Origin: Rhizophagus prolifer
Lineage: Eukaryota; Glomeromycota; Glomeromycetes; Glomerales; Glomeraceae
DNA: 64,000 nt
Direction: 5' to 3'
Assembly (NCBI GenBank): GCA_019425655.1
Contig: NQWY01033760.1
Location: 1 to 64,000 of the forward strand
A program made the position numbers and the translations under genes. The notes beneath the pieces are model-generated. The model did not search any database and was not told the DNA's origin. It saw nothing but the letters and a program-made list of their open reading frames with translations. This document shows, in pieces, positions 7,961 to 17,320 of the stretch (position 1 is its first letter; each line of letters starts with the position of its first letter).

Positions 7961-10900
7961 ATGCATAAGGAAGGAGAAAGGTTAATACCGATCAACATTG
8001 TTGACGAAATGAAAACCTCTTACATCGATTATTCGATGTCGGTAATTGTATCAAGAGCGTTACCGGATGTAAGAGACGGATTAAAACCCGTACACAGACG
8101 TGTTCTTTACGGCATGTATGGTCTGAATGTATTTTCCAACAGAAAACATTTGAAATCTGCCAGAATCGTTGGAGACGTTTTAGGTAAATATCACCCACAT
8201 GGTGACAGCTCGGTTTACGATGCAATGGTAAGAATGGCACAACCTTGGAGCTTGCGTTACGAGCAGGTAGACGGTCAGGGTAACTTCGGCTCAATGGATG
8301 GTGACCCGCCTGCAGCAATGCGTTATACGGAAGCAAGACTGAAGAAAATCTCTGATGAGATTCTTGCCGATCTTGATAAGGAAACCGTTGATTTTCAAAA
8401 TAACTTCGATGACTCTTTACAGGAACCTACTGTCCTCCCTACAAAAATCCCAAATCTTTTAGTTAACGGAACTTCCGGTATTGCGGTTGGTATGGCAACC
8501 AATATGGCACCGCATAACTTATCGGAAAGTATTGATGCCATCTGCGCCTACATAGACGACAGAGAAATCACGATTGATGACCTGATGAAGCACATCATTG
8601 CCCCGGATTTCCCAACAGGTGGTATCATCTACGGTTATGATGGAGTTCGTGACGCTTTCCACACAGGAAGAGGACGTATTGTTCTGAGAGCAAAAGTTAA
8701 CTTCGAGGAGATTGGAAACAGAAACGCTATTATAGTAACAGAAGTTCCTTACCAGGTTAATAAAGCAGAAATGATTGCCAGAACAGCTGAGTTGGTTAAG
8801 GATGAAAAAATCACCGGAATCTACGAAATCCGTGATGAGTCTGACAGAAAAGGACTTCGTATAGTTTATGAATTAAAGAACGATGCAATTCCAAATGTCG
8901 TATTAAACCTTTTATATAAATACACTTCTCTACAAACTTCGTTTTCAGTTAATAACATTGCCTTAGTTAAAGGAAGACCTGAACAACTGAACTTGAAAAA
9001 CCTCATTCACCATTTCGTAGAACACCGCCACGAAGTGATTGTAAGAAGAACCGAATATGAATTGAGAAAAGCCAAAGAAAGAGCACATATTCTTGAAGGC
9101 TTTATGAAGGTAATCGGAACTCAGGATTCTCTTGACAGAGCTATTGCGATTATCCGTCACAGCGCAAATCCACAAGCTGCAAAAGAAGGTTTGATTAGTG
9201 AATTCGAATTATCAGAAATTCAGGCTCAGGCTATTCTGGATCTTCGTTTGGCTCGTCTTACCGGAATGGAGTTGGACAAAATCCGTGCTGAGTATGAAGA
9301 GATAATGGCTTTGATCAAAGATCTGGAAGATATTCTTTCCAATGAGCCAAGACGTTATCAAATCATCAAAGATGAATTGATTGAAATCAAAGAAAAATAT
9401 GGTGATGAAAGACGTTCAGAGATCGATTATTCTGGTGGAGAAATGTCTATCGAAGATATTATTCCTGACGAAAAAGTGGTTCTGACGATTTCTCACGCTG
9501 GTTATATCAAGAGAACGCTTCTTTCCGAATATAAAGTCCAGTCAAGAGGTGGTGTTGGAAACAGAGGTGCTACTACAAGAGACGAGGACTTCCTTGAATA
9601 TATTGTAACTGCAACCAACCACGAATATCTCCTATTCTTCACAGAAAAAGGAAAATGTTTCTGGCTAAGGGTTTTCGAAGTTCCGGAAGGTTCTAAAACT
9701 GCGAAAGGCAGAGCGGTTCAGAATCTGATCAACATCGAACCTGATGATAAAATCAAGGCTTACATCAGAACAAAGGATCTTAAAAATCAAGAATACATCA
9801 ACCAAATGAATGTGGTAATGATTACCAAAAACGGTACGATCAAGAAGACATCTTTGGAAGCTTATTCCAGACCGAGAACAAATGGTGTGAATGCGATTGA
9901 AATCCGTGATAATGACCAATTGTTAGGTGCAAAATTAACGGACGGCAATTCTGAAATTATGATTGCTACCAAGAATGGTAAATGTATCCGTTTCCCTGAG
10001 GAAAAAGCAAGAGCAGTCGGCAGAAGTTCAATAGGTGTGAGAGGGATTTCCCTTGAAGATAATGATGAAGTGATCGGAATGATTGTTGTTAATGATCTGG
10101 AGAACGATACTGTTTTGGTGGTATCAGAAAAAGGTTATGGAAAACGTACAGCTGTTGAAGATTACAGGGTTACCAACAGAGGCGGTAAAGGTGTAATTAC
10201 ACTTAACATTACGGAGAAAACAGGTAATCTGATTGCCATTCAAAGTGTAACAGATGAAGACGGATTAATGATCATCAACAAATCCGGTGTTGCAATCCGT
10301 ATGAATACTGCCGACCTGAGAGTAATGGGAAGAAATACCCAAGGTGTAAAAGTCATTAATCTGAAAGGAAATGATGAGATTGCAGCGATTGCCAAAGTTG
10401 AAATGGATAAGGATGTGGAAGAAGAAAATGAAGAAGGACTTGAAAATGACAGCAACAACCCGGAATTCAAGGATCAACCTCAGACTGGTGACAATCAAAT
10501 CAATCTTGGGGATAAAGAGGAATTGAGAAAATTAATTTTAAGTTTAGCTATTTTGTCTGCATCATTAGTTTGGGCACAGAAAAAAGAGATCGCTAATGCT
10601 GTAAAAGCAGTTGATTCAGGCGACTTGACAACTGCAAACTCAGAAATATCAAAAGCTGAAGGTATCTTTGGCGATAAAACTTATCTGCTGGAACCTTCTG
10701 TTCTTGAACAATATTATTATGCAAAAGGCTTATCTCTTTTAAAAGCCGGAAAAAATATTGAAGGTGCAGAATATCTTGCTAAAATTTCAACGCTTGGAAC
10801 CGAAGAAATCTACACCGGTAAGGATGCTGAAAAGAATAAGGTATATTTTGTCGGGAAAGCAGCAGCAGATAAGTCAGGAAGCGGACTTTCTCTTAAACAA

Positions 10901-11899
10901 GAAAAATATTCACCAGCATTGACGGAAAAATTAAGAGAGGTCATCGATCCCCTTTTACGCAAAGCAAATGAGGCTGCAACTACTAGCTATAACAACAAAA
11001 AATTTGATGTTGCCGGTGAAAAATTTGCAGAAACATATTATCTTTTCAAAGCTGCAGGTCAGGACAACAAAAATTTACTTTATTACGCAGGTGTAGCCTA
11101 TGCTCAGACTCCTGATAAAAAAGCTCAGTCGACTGATATTCTCCAGTCATTGATCAAATCAAATTATACAGGCGAAGAAACTGTTTACACTGCAAAAAAT
11201 ACAAAGACCGGACAAGTAGAAACTTTGGATAAAGCGGCATTTGATCTTTACAAAAAAGCAAACGCCGGTTACTCAGATTTCAAAATTGAGAAAACACCGA
11301 GCAAACAGGAAGAACTTTATGAGGTAACAGCATCTCTGTTATTCGAACAAGGAAAATATGACGAGGCTGGTAAGGTTGCAGAAGAAGGATTAAAAAAATT
11401 CCCTAAAAATCAATCTTTAGGACAAGTTCAAAGTAATTCTTATTTCAAATCTGGTAAAACCGATGAGTTTGTAAATAACCTGAAGGCAAAAATAGCTGCT
11501 AATCCAAACGATAAAGAAAGTTTGTACAATCTTGGGGTGATGCAGAGTAAAGATCCTTCAAAACAAGCTGAAGCAGAAGCCACTTTCAAAAAATTAGTTG
11601 ATATTGATCCCAAATTCCCAAATGCACTTAACAATTTAGTTTTTGCAATTTTAGGAGAAGATGAAGCAGCTATCAACCAATACAGAGAGCTTAAAAAAGC
11701 AGGCAAAATTGATGAAGCCAACAAAGTTCTGGAGCAAAGAAGAGCAAGATTCCAAAAAGCTTTACCTTATGCAGAAAAACTTTATGCAAACGATCCTAAT
11801 AATAAAGAAGTCGTAACACTTCTAAAAGGCATGTACATGACCACTCAGAATACAGCAAAGTATAATGAGTTTAAAGCAAAAGAAGCTGGAATGAAATAA
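7961..11899 (+). CDS. gyrA: DNA gyrase subunit A, reading frame continuing into a TPR protein
   Basis: Residues 1 to about 854 are a complete GyrA, the breakage-reunion subunit of DNA gyrase. Tyr122 in [10 protein letters not shown] is the DNA-linking tyrosine; the quinolone-resistance region has Ser83 and Asp87 ([13 protein letters not shown]), the usual sensitive residues at these positions. The GyrA box is seen as QSRGGVG near residue 528, followed by the beta-pinwheel domain. An acidic tail ends near GDKEE, where a stop codon is expected. Instead the frame runs on through TTG (10523) into a complete TPR protein with its own signal peptide, giving 1312 residues against a usual length near 850. 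A lost intergenic segment is the simplest explanation. Confidence 0.95.
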   Translation: MHKEGERLIPINIVDEMKTSYIDYSMSVIVSRALPDVRDGLKPVHRRVLYGMYGLNVFSNRKHLKSARIVGDVLGKYHPHGDSSVYDAMVRMAQPWSLRYEQVDGQGNFGSMDGDPPAAMRYTEARLKKISDEILADLDKETVDFQNNFDDSLQEPTVLPTKIPNLLVNGTSGIAVGMATNMAPHNLSESIDAICAYIDDREITIDDLMKHIIAPDFPTGGIIYGYDGVRDAFHTGRGRIVLRAKVNFEEIGNRNAIIVTEVPYQVNKAEMIARTAELVKDEKITGIYEIRDESDRKGLRIVYELKNDAIPNVVLNLLYKYTSLQTSFSVNNIALVKGRPEQLNLKNLIHHFVEHRHEVIVRRTEYELRKAKERAHILEGFMKVIGTQDSLDRAIAIIRHSANPQAAKEGLISEFELSEIQAQAILDLRLARLTGMELDKIRAEYEEIMALIKDLEDILSNEPRRYQIIKDELIEIKEKYGDERRSEIDYSGGEMSIEDIIPDEKVVLTISHAGYIKRTLLSEYKVQSRGGVGNRGATTRDEDFLEYIVTATNHEYLLFFTEKGKCFWLRVFEVPEGSKTAKGRAVQNLINIEPDDKIKAYIRTKDLKNQEYINQMNVVMITKNGTIKKTSLEAYSRPRTNGVNAIEIRDNDQLLGAKLTDGNSEIMIATKNGKCIRFPEEKARAVGRSSIGVRGISLEDNDEVIGMIVVNDLENDTVLVVSEKGYGKRTAVEDYRVTNRGGKGVITLNITEKTGNLIAIQSVTDEDGLMIINKSGVAIRMNTADLRVMGRNTQGVKVINLKGNDEIAAIAKVEMDKDVEEENEEGLENDSNNPEFKDQPQTGDNQINLGDKEELRKLILSLAILSASLVWAQKKEIANAVKAVDSGDLTTANSEISKAEGIFGDKTYLLEPSVLEQYYYAKGLSLLKAGKNIEGAEYLAKISTLGTEEIYTGKDAEKNKVYFVGKAAADKSGSGLSLKQEKYSPALTEKLREVIDPLLRKANEAATTSYNNKKFDVAGEKFAETYYLFKAAGQDNKNLLYYAGVAYAQTPDKKAQSTDILQSLIKSNYTGEETVYTAKNTKTGQVETLDKAAFDLYKKANAGYSDFKIEKTPSKQEELYEVTASLLFEQGKYDEAGKVAEEGLKKFPKNQSLGQVQSNSYFKSGKTDEFVNNLKAKIAANPNDKESLYNLGVMQSKDPSKQAEAEATFKKLVDIDPKFPNALNNLVFAILGEDEAAINQYRELKKAGKIDEANKVLEQRRARFQKALPYAEKLYANDPNNKEVVTLLKGMYMTTQNTAKYNEFKAKEAGMK
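10523..11899 (+). CDS. Exported tetratricopeptide repeat protein (joined in frame to gyrA)
   Basis: From the TTG at 10523 the sequence reads (M)[18 protein letters not shown], a typical flavobacterial signal peptide, then a 440-residue helical repeat protein. TPR-like units are visible near the C-terminal half ([58 protein letters not shown]). The N-terminal half has a conserved block ([23 protein letters not shown]). In intact relatives I expect a separate gene with an ATG start; here the ATG and the spacer to gyrA are missing, and TTG is the only start that keeps the signal peptide. Located in the periplasm if translated alone. The function is not known. Confidence 0.75.
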   Translation: MRKLILSLAILSASLVWAQKKEIANAVKAVDSGDLTTANSEISKAEGIFGDKTYLLEPSVLEQYYYAKGLSLLKAGKNIEGAEYLAKISTLGTEEIYTGKDAEKNKVYFVGKAAADKSGSGLSLKQEKYSPALTEKLREVIDPLLRKANEAATTSYNNKKFDVAGEKFAETYYLFKAAGQDNKNLLYYAGVAYAQTPDKKAQSTDILQSLIKSNYTGEETVYTAKNTKTGQVETLDKAAFDLYKKANAGYSDFKIEKTPSKQEELYEVTASLLFEQGKYDEAGKVAEEGLKKFPKNQSLGQVQSNSYFKSGKTDEFVNNLKAKIAANPNDKESLYNLGVMQSKDPSKQAEAEATFKKLVDIDPKFPNALNNLVFAILGEDEAAINQYRELKKAGKIDEANKVLEQRRARFQKALPYAEKLYANDPNNKEVVTLLKGMYMTTQNTAKYNEFKAKEAGMK

Positions 11900-11902
11900 A
11901 TT

Positions 11903-11932
11903 AAAAAAAGAAGTCTCCGGACTTCTTTTTTG
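11903..11932 (+). terminator. Intrinsic terminator of the gyrA-TPR unit
   Basis: AAAAAGAAGTC / GACTTCTTTTT stem with TCCG loop and a T tail, directly after the stop codon. Confidence 0.9.
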
Positions 11933-11957
11933 ATTTTTTCAGTGCCAACTAAAAATG

Positions 11958-11965
11958 TATATTTG
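11958..11965 (+). promoter_or_regulatory. Putative -7 promoter element of the transaldolase gene
   Basis: TATATTTG fits TAnnTTTG; the ATG follows 36 bases later. Confidence 0.55.
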
Positions 11966-12001
11966 CGAACAAACATTTAAAAACAAATAAAAAATCTATA
12001 T

Positions 12002-12645
12002 ATGAAATTTTTCATTGATACAGCTAATCTCTAATCTGGATCAGATCAAAGAAGCACAGGATCTAGGAATTTTAGACGGTGTAACAACTAACCCTTCCTT
12101 AATGGCAAAAGAAGGAATCTCGGGCAAAGAAGCAATCAACCAACATTATATCGATATCTGCAATATCTCGGACGGTGATGTTTCTGCAGAGGTTCTTTCA
12201 ACCACTTATGAGGAAATGATCAAAGAAGGAGAAGAATTAGCAGCACTTCATGAGAGAATTGTTGTAAAAATCCCAATGATCAAAGACGGTGTGAAAGCTC
12301 TTAAATATTTTTCTGACAAAGGCATCAAAACCAACTGTACATTGATTTTCTCAGCCGGACAAGCCCTTTTGGCAGCAAAAGCAGGAGCAACTTATGTTTC
12401 TCCGTTTTTAGGCAGATTAGATGACATTTCTGTAGACGGTCTTAATTTGATCGAAGAGACCAGAGTTATTTTTGACAACTACGCTTTCGATACAGAAATC
12501 GAGTCCAATGCATATTATCAATTGTGCAAAAATCGGGGCAGATGTTATTACTTCTCCTCTGGCATCAATTCTTAATCTATTAAAACATCCTTTAACAGAT
12601 TCTGGACTGGCCCAATTCGTAGCGGATTCTAAGAAATTAGGATAA
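12002..12645 (+). pseudogene. Transaldolase / fructose-6-phosphate aldolase family, broken at two places
   Basis: The gene starts [10 protein letters not shown], the normal start of the small (FSA/TalC-type) transaldolases of the pentose phosphate pathway. It then meets a stop because CTAATCT is duplicated in tandem (about 12023-12036). Without the extra 7 bases the frame reads on as [24 protein letters not shown], containing the TTNPS motif; the Schiff-base lysine is in VVKIPM. Near 12503 a second break occurs: after TEI about 17 bases are missing (residues like LAASIR expected before SPMHII), and the true C-terminus ([19 protein letters not shown] to DSKKLG) continues in another frame to 12645. 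As written no full product can be made. Confidence 0.85.
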
Positions 12646-12652
12646 AATTATA

Positions 12653-12741
12653 AGGGCGCCTTTATCCGTGCTCCACTCCCGCTTTTTTCTTTTTTTACAA
12701 AAAAGAAAAAGAGCTCCGTTCAGCCCGGGGCGCGCTGCGCA
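12653..12741. repeat. GC-rich intergenic element with a long hairpin
   Basis: A segment far richer in G and C than its surroundings: GGGCGCC, GTGCTCCACTCCCGC, then CTTTTTTCTTTTTTT and AAAAAAGAAAAAG able to form a hairpin, then GAGCTCCGTTC and CCCGGGGCGCGC. I recall this arrangement as a dispersed intergenic repeat of Chryseobacterium-like genomes. It lies between convergent genes. Only one copy is present here. Confidence 0.5.
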
Positions 12742-12773
12742 CAAAACAACATTGATTATCAAAAAATCAACAT

Positions 12774-12804
12774 AAAAAACCGAATCCAAGTGATTCGGTT
12801 TTTT
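12774..12804 (-). terminator. Bidirectional terminator downstream of mntH
   Basis: ACCGAATC / GATTCGGT stem, five-base loop, flanked by A and T runs on the two sides; it ends just after the mntH stop. Confidence 0.85.
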
Positions 12805-12807
12805 GAT

Positions 12808-14136
12808 TTATGGAAAAATAGTTTCCTTTAAAAGATATAGATTCAGGATGATGATAATTGCGCTAATAATCCAAGCCATGATTTTTAACCAAGATTTATT
12901 TGCAAACTCTCCCATTTTGGCTTTACTACCTGTAAACATCACTAATGGAACTACAGCAAAACTCAACTGCATTGACAAAATCACCTGACTGAAAACCAAT
13001 AATTCTGCAGTTCCCTTTTCTCCGTAAAGAATTGAAACAATTAAGGCGGGAATAATGGCAATTAATCTTGTAATCAGTCTTCTGACCCAAGGTTTTAGCC
13101 TGATATTCAGAAAACCTTCCATTACGATTTGTCCGGCCAAAGTTCCCGTTAATGTAGAATTCTGCCCTGAAGCAAGTAGAGCGATACCAAAGAAAATACT
13201 CGCCAAGGTTGTTCCTAAAAGCGGTGTCAAAAGCATATATGCATCATTAATGTCAGCAACGTCCTTATTGCCGGATGTATGGAAAGTCGCAGCAGATATA
13301 ATCAGAATTGCAGCATTAATGACAAAAGCCAGCATCAGAGAAAGGCTACTGTCAAGACTTGCAAATTTTAATGCTTCTTTCTTCCCTTCATTGGTTCTTG
13401 GATAATTTCGTGTCTGAACAATGCTGCTGTGCAGATAAAGATTGTGAGGCATTACTGTCGCTCCTAAAATCCCAATGGCAATATAAAGCATGGAAGGATT
13501 AGTAATAATTTCCTTTTGAGGAATCAAACCTTTCAGCATTGGAAAAACTTCAGGTTTACTTAGAAAAATTTCATAGAAAAAGGCTACAAAAATAATGAAG
13601 ATCAATCCGCCAACAATACTTTCGATGTATCTGAAACCTCTGGATTGCAGAAACAAAATCAAAAAGACATCAATAATTGTTATTACAACTCCTATACTTA
13701 AAGGAATTCCAAATAGAAGATTTAATGCTATTGCTGAGCCTATTACTTCTGCCAGATCACAGGCAGCTATCGCAATCTCACAAAAGATCCAGAGAACAAA
13801 ATTCACAGCAGGATGGAAATGATCTTTACAAGCCTGGGCCAAATCTCTTTCAGCAACAATTCCCAGCTTAACAGACAAATGCTGCAAAACAATCGCAAAA
13901 AGATTCGAAATCAAAATCACAGACAGAAGTGTATATCCGAATTGTGCTCCACCCGCAATATCCGTTGCCCAGTTCCCGGGATCCATATAACCTACAGCAA
14001 CCAATAATCCGGGCCCAACATAGGCCATAAATTTCTTCTTGAAGCTACCACTCTCAGGAATAGGAATGCTTGAAAAAACCTCGTTCAAGGAATTCGCAGT
14101 TTTTTCTTTTCGCCAGGCCTTATTTTTTTCTTTCAA
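12808..14136 (-). CDS. mntH: Nramp family divalent metal (Mn2+) transporter
   Basis: 442 residues with about 11 membrane segments, the length and topology of proton-coupled Nramp transporters in the inner membrane. The metal-site motif in the first helix is DPGNWATD (about residues 52-59), and the helix 6 motif MPHNLYLHSS is present near 230. The cytoplasmic N-terminus of about 35 residues is charged. A near-perfect palindrome lies 10 bases upstream of the start codon, where a DtxR/MntR-type repressor could bind; this fits manganese-controlled expression. No Mn riboswitch is visible. A terminator follows. Mn2+ rather than Fe2+ as main substrate is an inference from the family. Confidence 0.92.
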   Translation of the reverse strand: MKEKNKAWRKEKTANSLNEVFSSIPIPESGSFKKKFMAYVGPGLLVAVGYMDPGNWATDIAGGAQFGYTLLSVILISNLFAIVLQHLSVKLGIVAERDLAQACKDHFHPAVNFVLWIFCEIAIAACDLAEVIGSAIALNLLFGIPLSIGVVITIIDVFLILFLQSRGFRYIESIVGGLIFIIFVAFFYEIFLSKPEVFPMLKGLIPQKEIITNPSMLYIAIGILGATVMPHNLYLHSSIVQTRNYPRTNEGKKEALKFASLDSSLSLMLAFVINAAILIISAATFHTSGNKDVADINDAYMLLTPLLGTTLASIFFGIALLASGQNSTLTGTLAGQIVMEGFLNIRLKPWVRRLITRLIAIIPALIVSILYGEKGTAELLVFSQVILSMQLSFAVVPLVMFTGSKAKMGEFANKSWLKIMAWIISAIIIILNLYLLKETIFP

Positions 14137-14145
14137 AAACCAAAA

Positions 14146-14165
14146 TTGTTAGATTAGACTAACAA
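14146..14165. promoter_or_regulatory. Palindromic operator, likely MntR/DtxR-type, upstream of mntH
   Basis: TTGTTAG and CTAACAA form a perfect 7-bp inverted repeat around ATTAGA, 10-29 bases before the mntH start. Arms of this kind (TTAG...CTAA) resemble DtxR/MntR family boxes. The regulator gene is not in the window. Confidence 0.6.
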
Positions 14166-14206
14166 AAATAATAATACTTTGCTTAACTCACAAACAGGCA
14201 ATAAAA

Positions 14207-14231
14207 AAACTGCCAAATAATTGACAGTTTA
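14207..14231 (-). terminator. Terminator of the DUF937-OmpA gene
   Basis: AAACTG(C)CAA / TTG(A)CAGTTT hairpin, about 20 bases past the stop codon, followed on the minus strand by a T run. Confidence 0.75.
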
Positions 14232-14251
14232 TATTCAATTGAAATTAGAAT

Positions 14252-15529
14252 TTATTTCAAAAATCTGACTGCTGTTTTTCTGTCAGATTCTCTTTCTTTA
14301 TCAGAAGCTTGTGCAGGAACTTTCGCAAACTTAGATCCATAACCTTCTGCTTCTTTGACCTGTGGAGAATTGATTGATGTTTTTACAACATTTGCTCTCT
14401 CACCGGATAATTTGAGGTTGGTATTTTCATCTCCTTTTTTATCAGTATAGGCGCCGATTTTAATTTTTGCATCTGGAAATTCAGCTAAAATCATTTTCAG
14501 ATTCTCCAACTGAACTTTAGATTCCGGTGTTAAAACTGCTTTTCCAAATTCAAAATTAAGATTATCAAAATTGAACCATCTATCTTTCAGTTGTTCATCT
14601 GTTGCATTTTTATACTCGTCAGATTTTAGAAAGGTGACAATTTGATCTTCGATTCCACCTTTGTATGCCTGTAAAGTTTTTCCGCTTGGCAATGTTACAA
14701 CTGTTGTTTCTCTTGTGACGGCAACTGTATCTCCTGCAGCATTTGTCGAGTCTGTAACAACTGTTGTAGAATCAACTGTTGCTGTCGGAACTGCGTCTGC
14801 TTTTTTGTTGCACTGCTTCCAGAAAAACCAGCCTAACAACAGAAGTAGTAACAACGGTAGCAGCCACTTCCAAATACTTCCTCCAGAATCCTGATCAGAA
14901 GTAATCTCGTGAGTAGCTCCGCTTCTGTTAACATCAATTTTCGGACTTGCGGCAGCTTCAGCTGTTGGTGTGTTGGGTGGTACATTTACAGTTTCTGTAT
15001 CATTCCCAAACCAGTTTCCTAATCCTAAAGTACCAAAACTGAATCCAGCTGGTATAAGAGCAGATAAAAATCCTTTTTGACCGGACAATAAGCTTCCAAA
15101 TGACGACAAATCAAGATTGCTATCGGAGATGTACCTTCCAAGACTGCCTGCAGTTGCGCCTGTAACCAAATTTAATAATGAATTTGTAGAATCATTGCTA
15201 ATACCCGCAAAACTTGACACAGAGCTGGTTAACGCAGATAGTTTATCGCCATCTCCAAAGATCAGTGACAGAATTCTGGAAATTAAAGAATCATTTTCAC
15301 CCAGATTACCAAGAAGATTGGATAAAACTCCGGCTGAAGCAGCATCTTTCAGTGTACTGAAAAGTTCTGATTGGGCATTGCTGTTTGAAAATCCTCCAAT
15401 AACCGCTGGTAATAATGCTGAAATTGCTTTTGAAACTCCTGACTCACTTTCTCCAAGTTGAGTTGCAGCCTGAGAAACCGTTTCCGGTCCTAGCTGGCTT
15501 TTTACAAGTTCGATTAGATTAATTGACAT
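14252..15529 (-). CDS. DUF937 - transmembrane - OmpA C-terminal domain protein
   Basis: 425 residues in three parts. Residues 1 to about 170 are a DUF937 (YidB-like) domain with small-residue helices (ESESGVSKAISALLPAVIGG and several LLG/SLL repeats). After a Pro/Ala-rich linker, one membrane helix (about 224-240, WKWLLPLLLLLLLGWFFW) follows. The C-terminal 130 residues are an OmpA-like peptidoglycan-binding domain (FNFDNLNFEFGKAVLTPES, then KIKIGAYTDKKGDENTNLKLSGERANVV). There is no signal peptide, so the DUF937 part is probably cytoplasmic and the OmpA part periplasmic, linking the inner membrane to the wall. DUF937 has no well-defined function. Confidence 0.85.
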   Translation of the reverse strand: MSINLIELVKSQLGPETVSQAATQLGESESGVSKAISALLPAVIGGFSNSNAQSELFSTLKDAASAGVLSNLLGNLGENDSLISRILSLIFGDGDKLSALTSSVSSFAGISNDSTNSLLNLVTGATAGSLGRYISDSNLDLSSFGSLLSGQKGFLSALIPAGFSFGTLGLGNWFGNDTETVNVPPNTPTAEAAASPKIDVNRSGATHEITSDQDSGGSIWKWLLPLLLLLLLGWFFWKQCNKKADAVPTATVDSTTVVTDSTNAAGDTVAVTRETTVVTLPSGKTLQAYKGGIEDQIVTFLKSDEYKNATDEQLKDRWFNFDNLNFEFGKAVLTPESKVQLENLKMILAEFPDAKIKIGAYTDKKGDENTNLKLSGERANVVKTSINSPQVKEAEGYGSKFAKVPAQASDKERESDRKTAVRFLK

Positions 15530-15654
15530 ACTAGTTTATTTTTTGTGTTTGACTTTATAATATTACCAAATATTAATCCACCTTTTTATAGAATTAATAA
15601 TTTTAATAAAATTTTAACAAGACAAACAAAAAATAAATTTAATTTTTCTAAACA

Positions 15655-15690
15655 AAAAACCGCCTCTTAGCTGATAACGAGACTGTTTTT
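15655..15690 (-). terminator. Terminator of proS
   Basis: An imperfect stem (AACAGTCTC / GAGGCGGTT) with a T run on the minus strand, immediately after the proS stop. Confidence 0.6.
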
Positions 15691-15693
15691 ATA

Positions 15694-17169
15694 TTAATAT
15701 GACTTTGCAAATACAACTCTTTGTTTGGATGGTTTTCCTGATATTAGAGAAATGCCATCTTCCAGTTCATTATTCAAAGGAATACATCTGATAGTCGCTT
15801 TTGTCTCTTGTTTGATCTGCTCTTCTTCTTCTTCAGTTCCGTCCCAGTGAGCGAGGATAAATCCCCCTTTTTCCTCCAGAACCTTCTTAAAATCTTCATA
15901 TGAGTCAACTTTTGTGATATTTTCTTCACGGAAAGTCAATGCTTTGTTATAGATATCCTTTTGGATTGTTTGCAATAATTCTTCGATGTAATTTTCCAAA
16001 CCTTCAATAGAAACAGATTCTTTGGTTAAGTTATCGCGTCTTGCCAACTCAACAGTTTTGTTTTCCAAATCTCTTGGACCCATTGCAATTCTCAGGGGAA
16101 CACCTTTTAATTCATACTCAGCAAATTTCCAGCCTGGCTTGTTTTGCGTATCATCATCGAATTTAACCGAAATTCCTTTTGCCCTTAGTTTTGCCTGAAT
16201 TTCCAAAGCTACTTCGCTGATCTGAGCCAATTGTTCTTCACCTTTGAAAATAGGAACAATCACAACCTGAATCGGTGCCAAGGTTGGTGGTAAAACCAGA
16301 CCAAGATCATCGGAATGCGTCATAATCAAAGCTCCCATTAATCTGGTTGATGTTCCCCAAGATGTTCCCCAAGCGTGTTCAATCTTTCCTTCTCTTGTCG
16401 TGAATTTGACATCAAATGCCTTTCCGAAATTTTGACCAAGGAAGTGTGAAGTTCCAGCCTGCAAAGCTTTGCCGTCCTGCATCATAGCTTCGATACAATA
16501 AGTCTCGTCAGCGCCGGCAAATCTTTCAGAAGGCGATTTGATACCTCTGATAACCGGAATGGCCATAAAATCTTCTGCAAATTTCGCATAGACTTCCAGC
16601 ATTTTTTCAGTTTCTTCGATAGCTTCTTCTTTGGTAGCGTGAGCAGTGTGACCTTCCTGCCAAAGAAATTCGGCTGTTCTGAGGAATAATCTGGTTCTCA
16701 TTTCCCATCTTACAACATTAGCCCATTGATTGATCAGAATCGGCAAATCCCGATAAGATTGAATCCAATTTTTATAAGTGTTCCAGATAATTGCTTCAGA
16801 AGTTGGACGTACAATCAATTCTTCTTCCAGTTTAGCTTCCGGATCAACAATTAGTTTTCCGGGATTATTAGGGTCATTTTTTAATCTGTAATGTGTAACA
16901 ACAGCACATTCTTTGGCAAAACCTTCTGCATTTTTTTCTTCGGCTTCAAACAGACTTTTGGGAACAAAAAGAGGAAAATAAGCGTTCTGATGTCCGGTTT
17001 CTTTGAATTTTTTGTCCATCTCGTCACGCATTTTTTCCCAAATAGCATAACCATAGGGTTTGATAACCATACATCCTCTAACGCCCGAATTTTCTGCTAA
17101 ATCTGCTTTAACAACCAATTCATTATACCATTTGCTATAATCTTCTGCTCTTGATGTTAACTTTGCCAT
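15694..17169 (-). CDS. proS: Prolyl-tRNA synthetase, archaeal/eukaryotic-like short type
   Basis: 491 residues, the length of the ProS type without the bacterial editing insertion; it charges tRNA-Pro in the cytoplasm. Class II signatures are visible: motif 2 region with [24 protein letters not shown] (about residues 154-177) and motif 3 with [21 protein letters not shown] (about 267-287). An anticodon-binding domain ([12 protein letters not shown] onward) and the zinc-binding-like C-terminal domain ending VVFAKSY follow. The start [19 protein letters not shown] is standard. No leader peptide rich in proline codons is seen upstream. The gene stands alone, divergent from the lipoprotein gene. 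Confidence 0.96.
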   Translation of the reverse strand: MAKLTSRAEDYSKWYNELVVKADLAENSGVRGCMVIKPYGYAIWEKMRDEMDKKFKETGHQNAYFPLFVPKSLFEAEEKNAEGFAKECAVVTHYRLKNDPNNPGKLIVDPEAKLEEELIVRPTSEAIIWNTYKNWIQSYRDLPILINQWANVVRWEMRTRLFLRTAEFLWQEGHTAHATKEEAIEETEKMLEVYAKFAEDFMAIPVIRGIKSPSERFAGADETYCIEAMMQDGKALQAGTSHFLGQNFGKAFDVKFTTREGKIEHAWGTSWGTSTRLMGALIMTHSDDLGLVLPPTLAPIQVVIVPIFKGEEQLAQISEVALEIQAKLRAKGISVKFDDDTQNKPGWKFAEYELKGVPLRIAMGPRDLENKTVELARRDNLTKESVSIEGLENYIEELLQTIQKDIYNKALTFREENITKVDSYEDFKKVLEEKGGFILAHWDGTEEEEEQIKQETKATIRCIPLNNELEDGISLISGKPSKQRVVFAKSY

Positions 17170-17320
17170 AAATTTTTTTGATATAGTTTTTTAACTTTTT
17201 TTAAACTTTTTAATCTAAATAAAAAGCCTAATTTTACACGTATTTTATTAAATTTAAATGGTATAAAATTTGGTTTCTTTTAAGAAATGCAAATATATGA
17301 AACTTAATACTTCTTATAAA

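Noticed and set aside
7992-8336. Open frame antisense to gyrA
   Set aside because: It is the complement of the highly conserved QRDR and active-site region of gyrA; composition is that of a shadow frame.
7961-11899. A genuinely new gyrase-TPR domain fusion
   Set aside because: The second part begins with a complete signal peptide, which is not expected inside a functional fusion; kept only as a junction anomaly to be verified.
14137-14206. Manganese (yybP-ykoY) riboswitch upstream of mntH
   Set aside because: The spacer is too short and contains only the palindromic operator.
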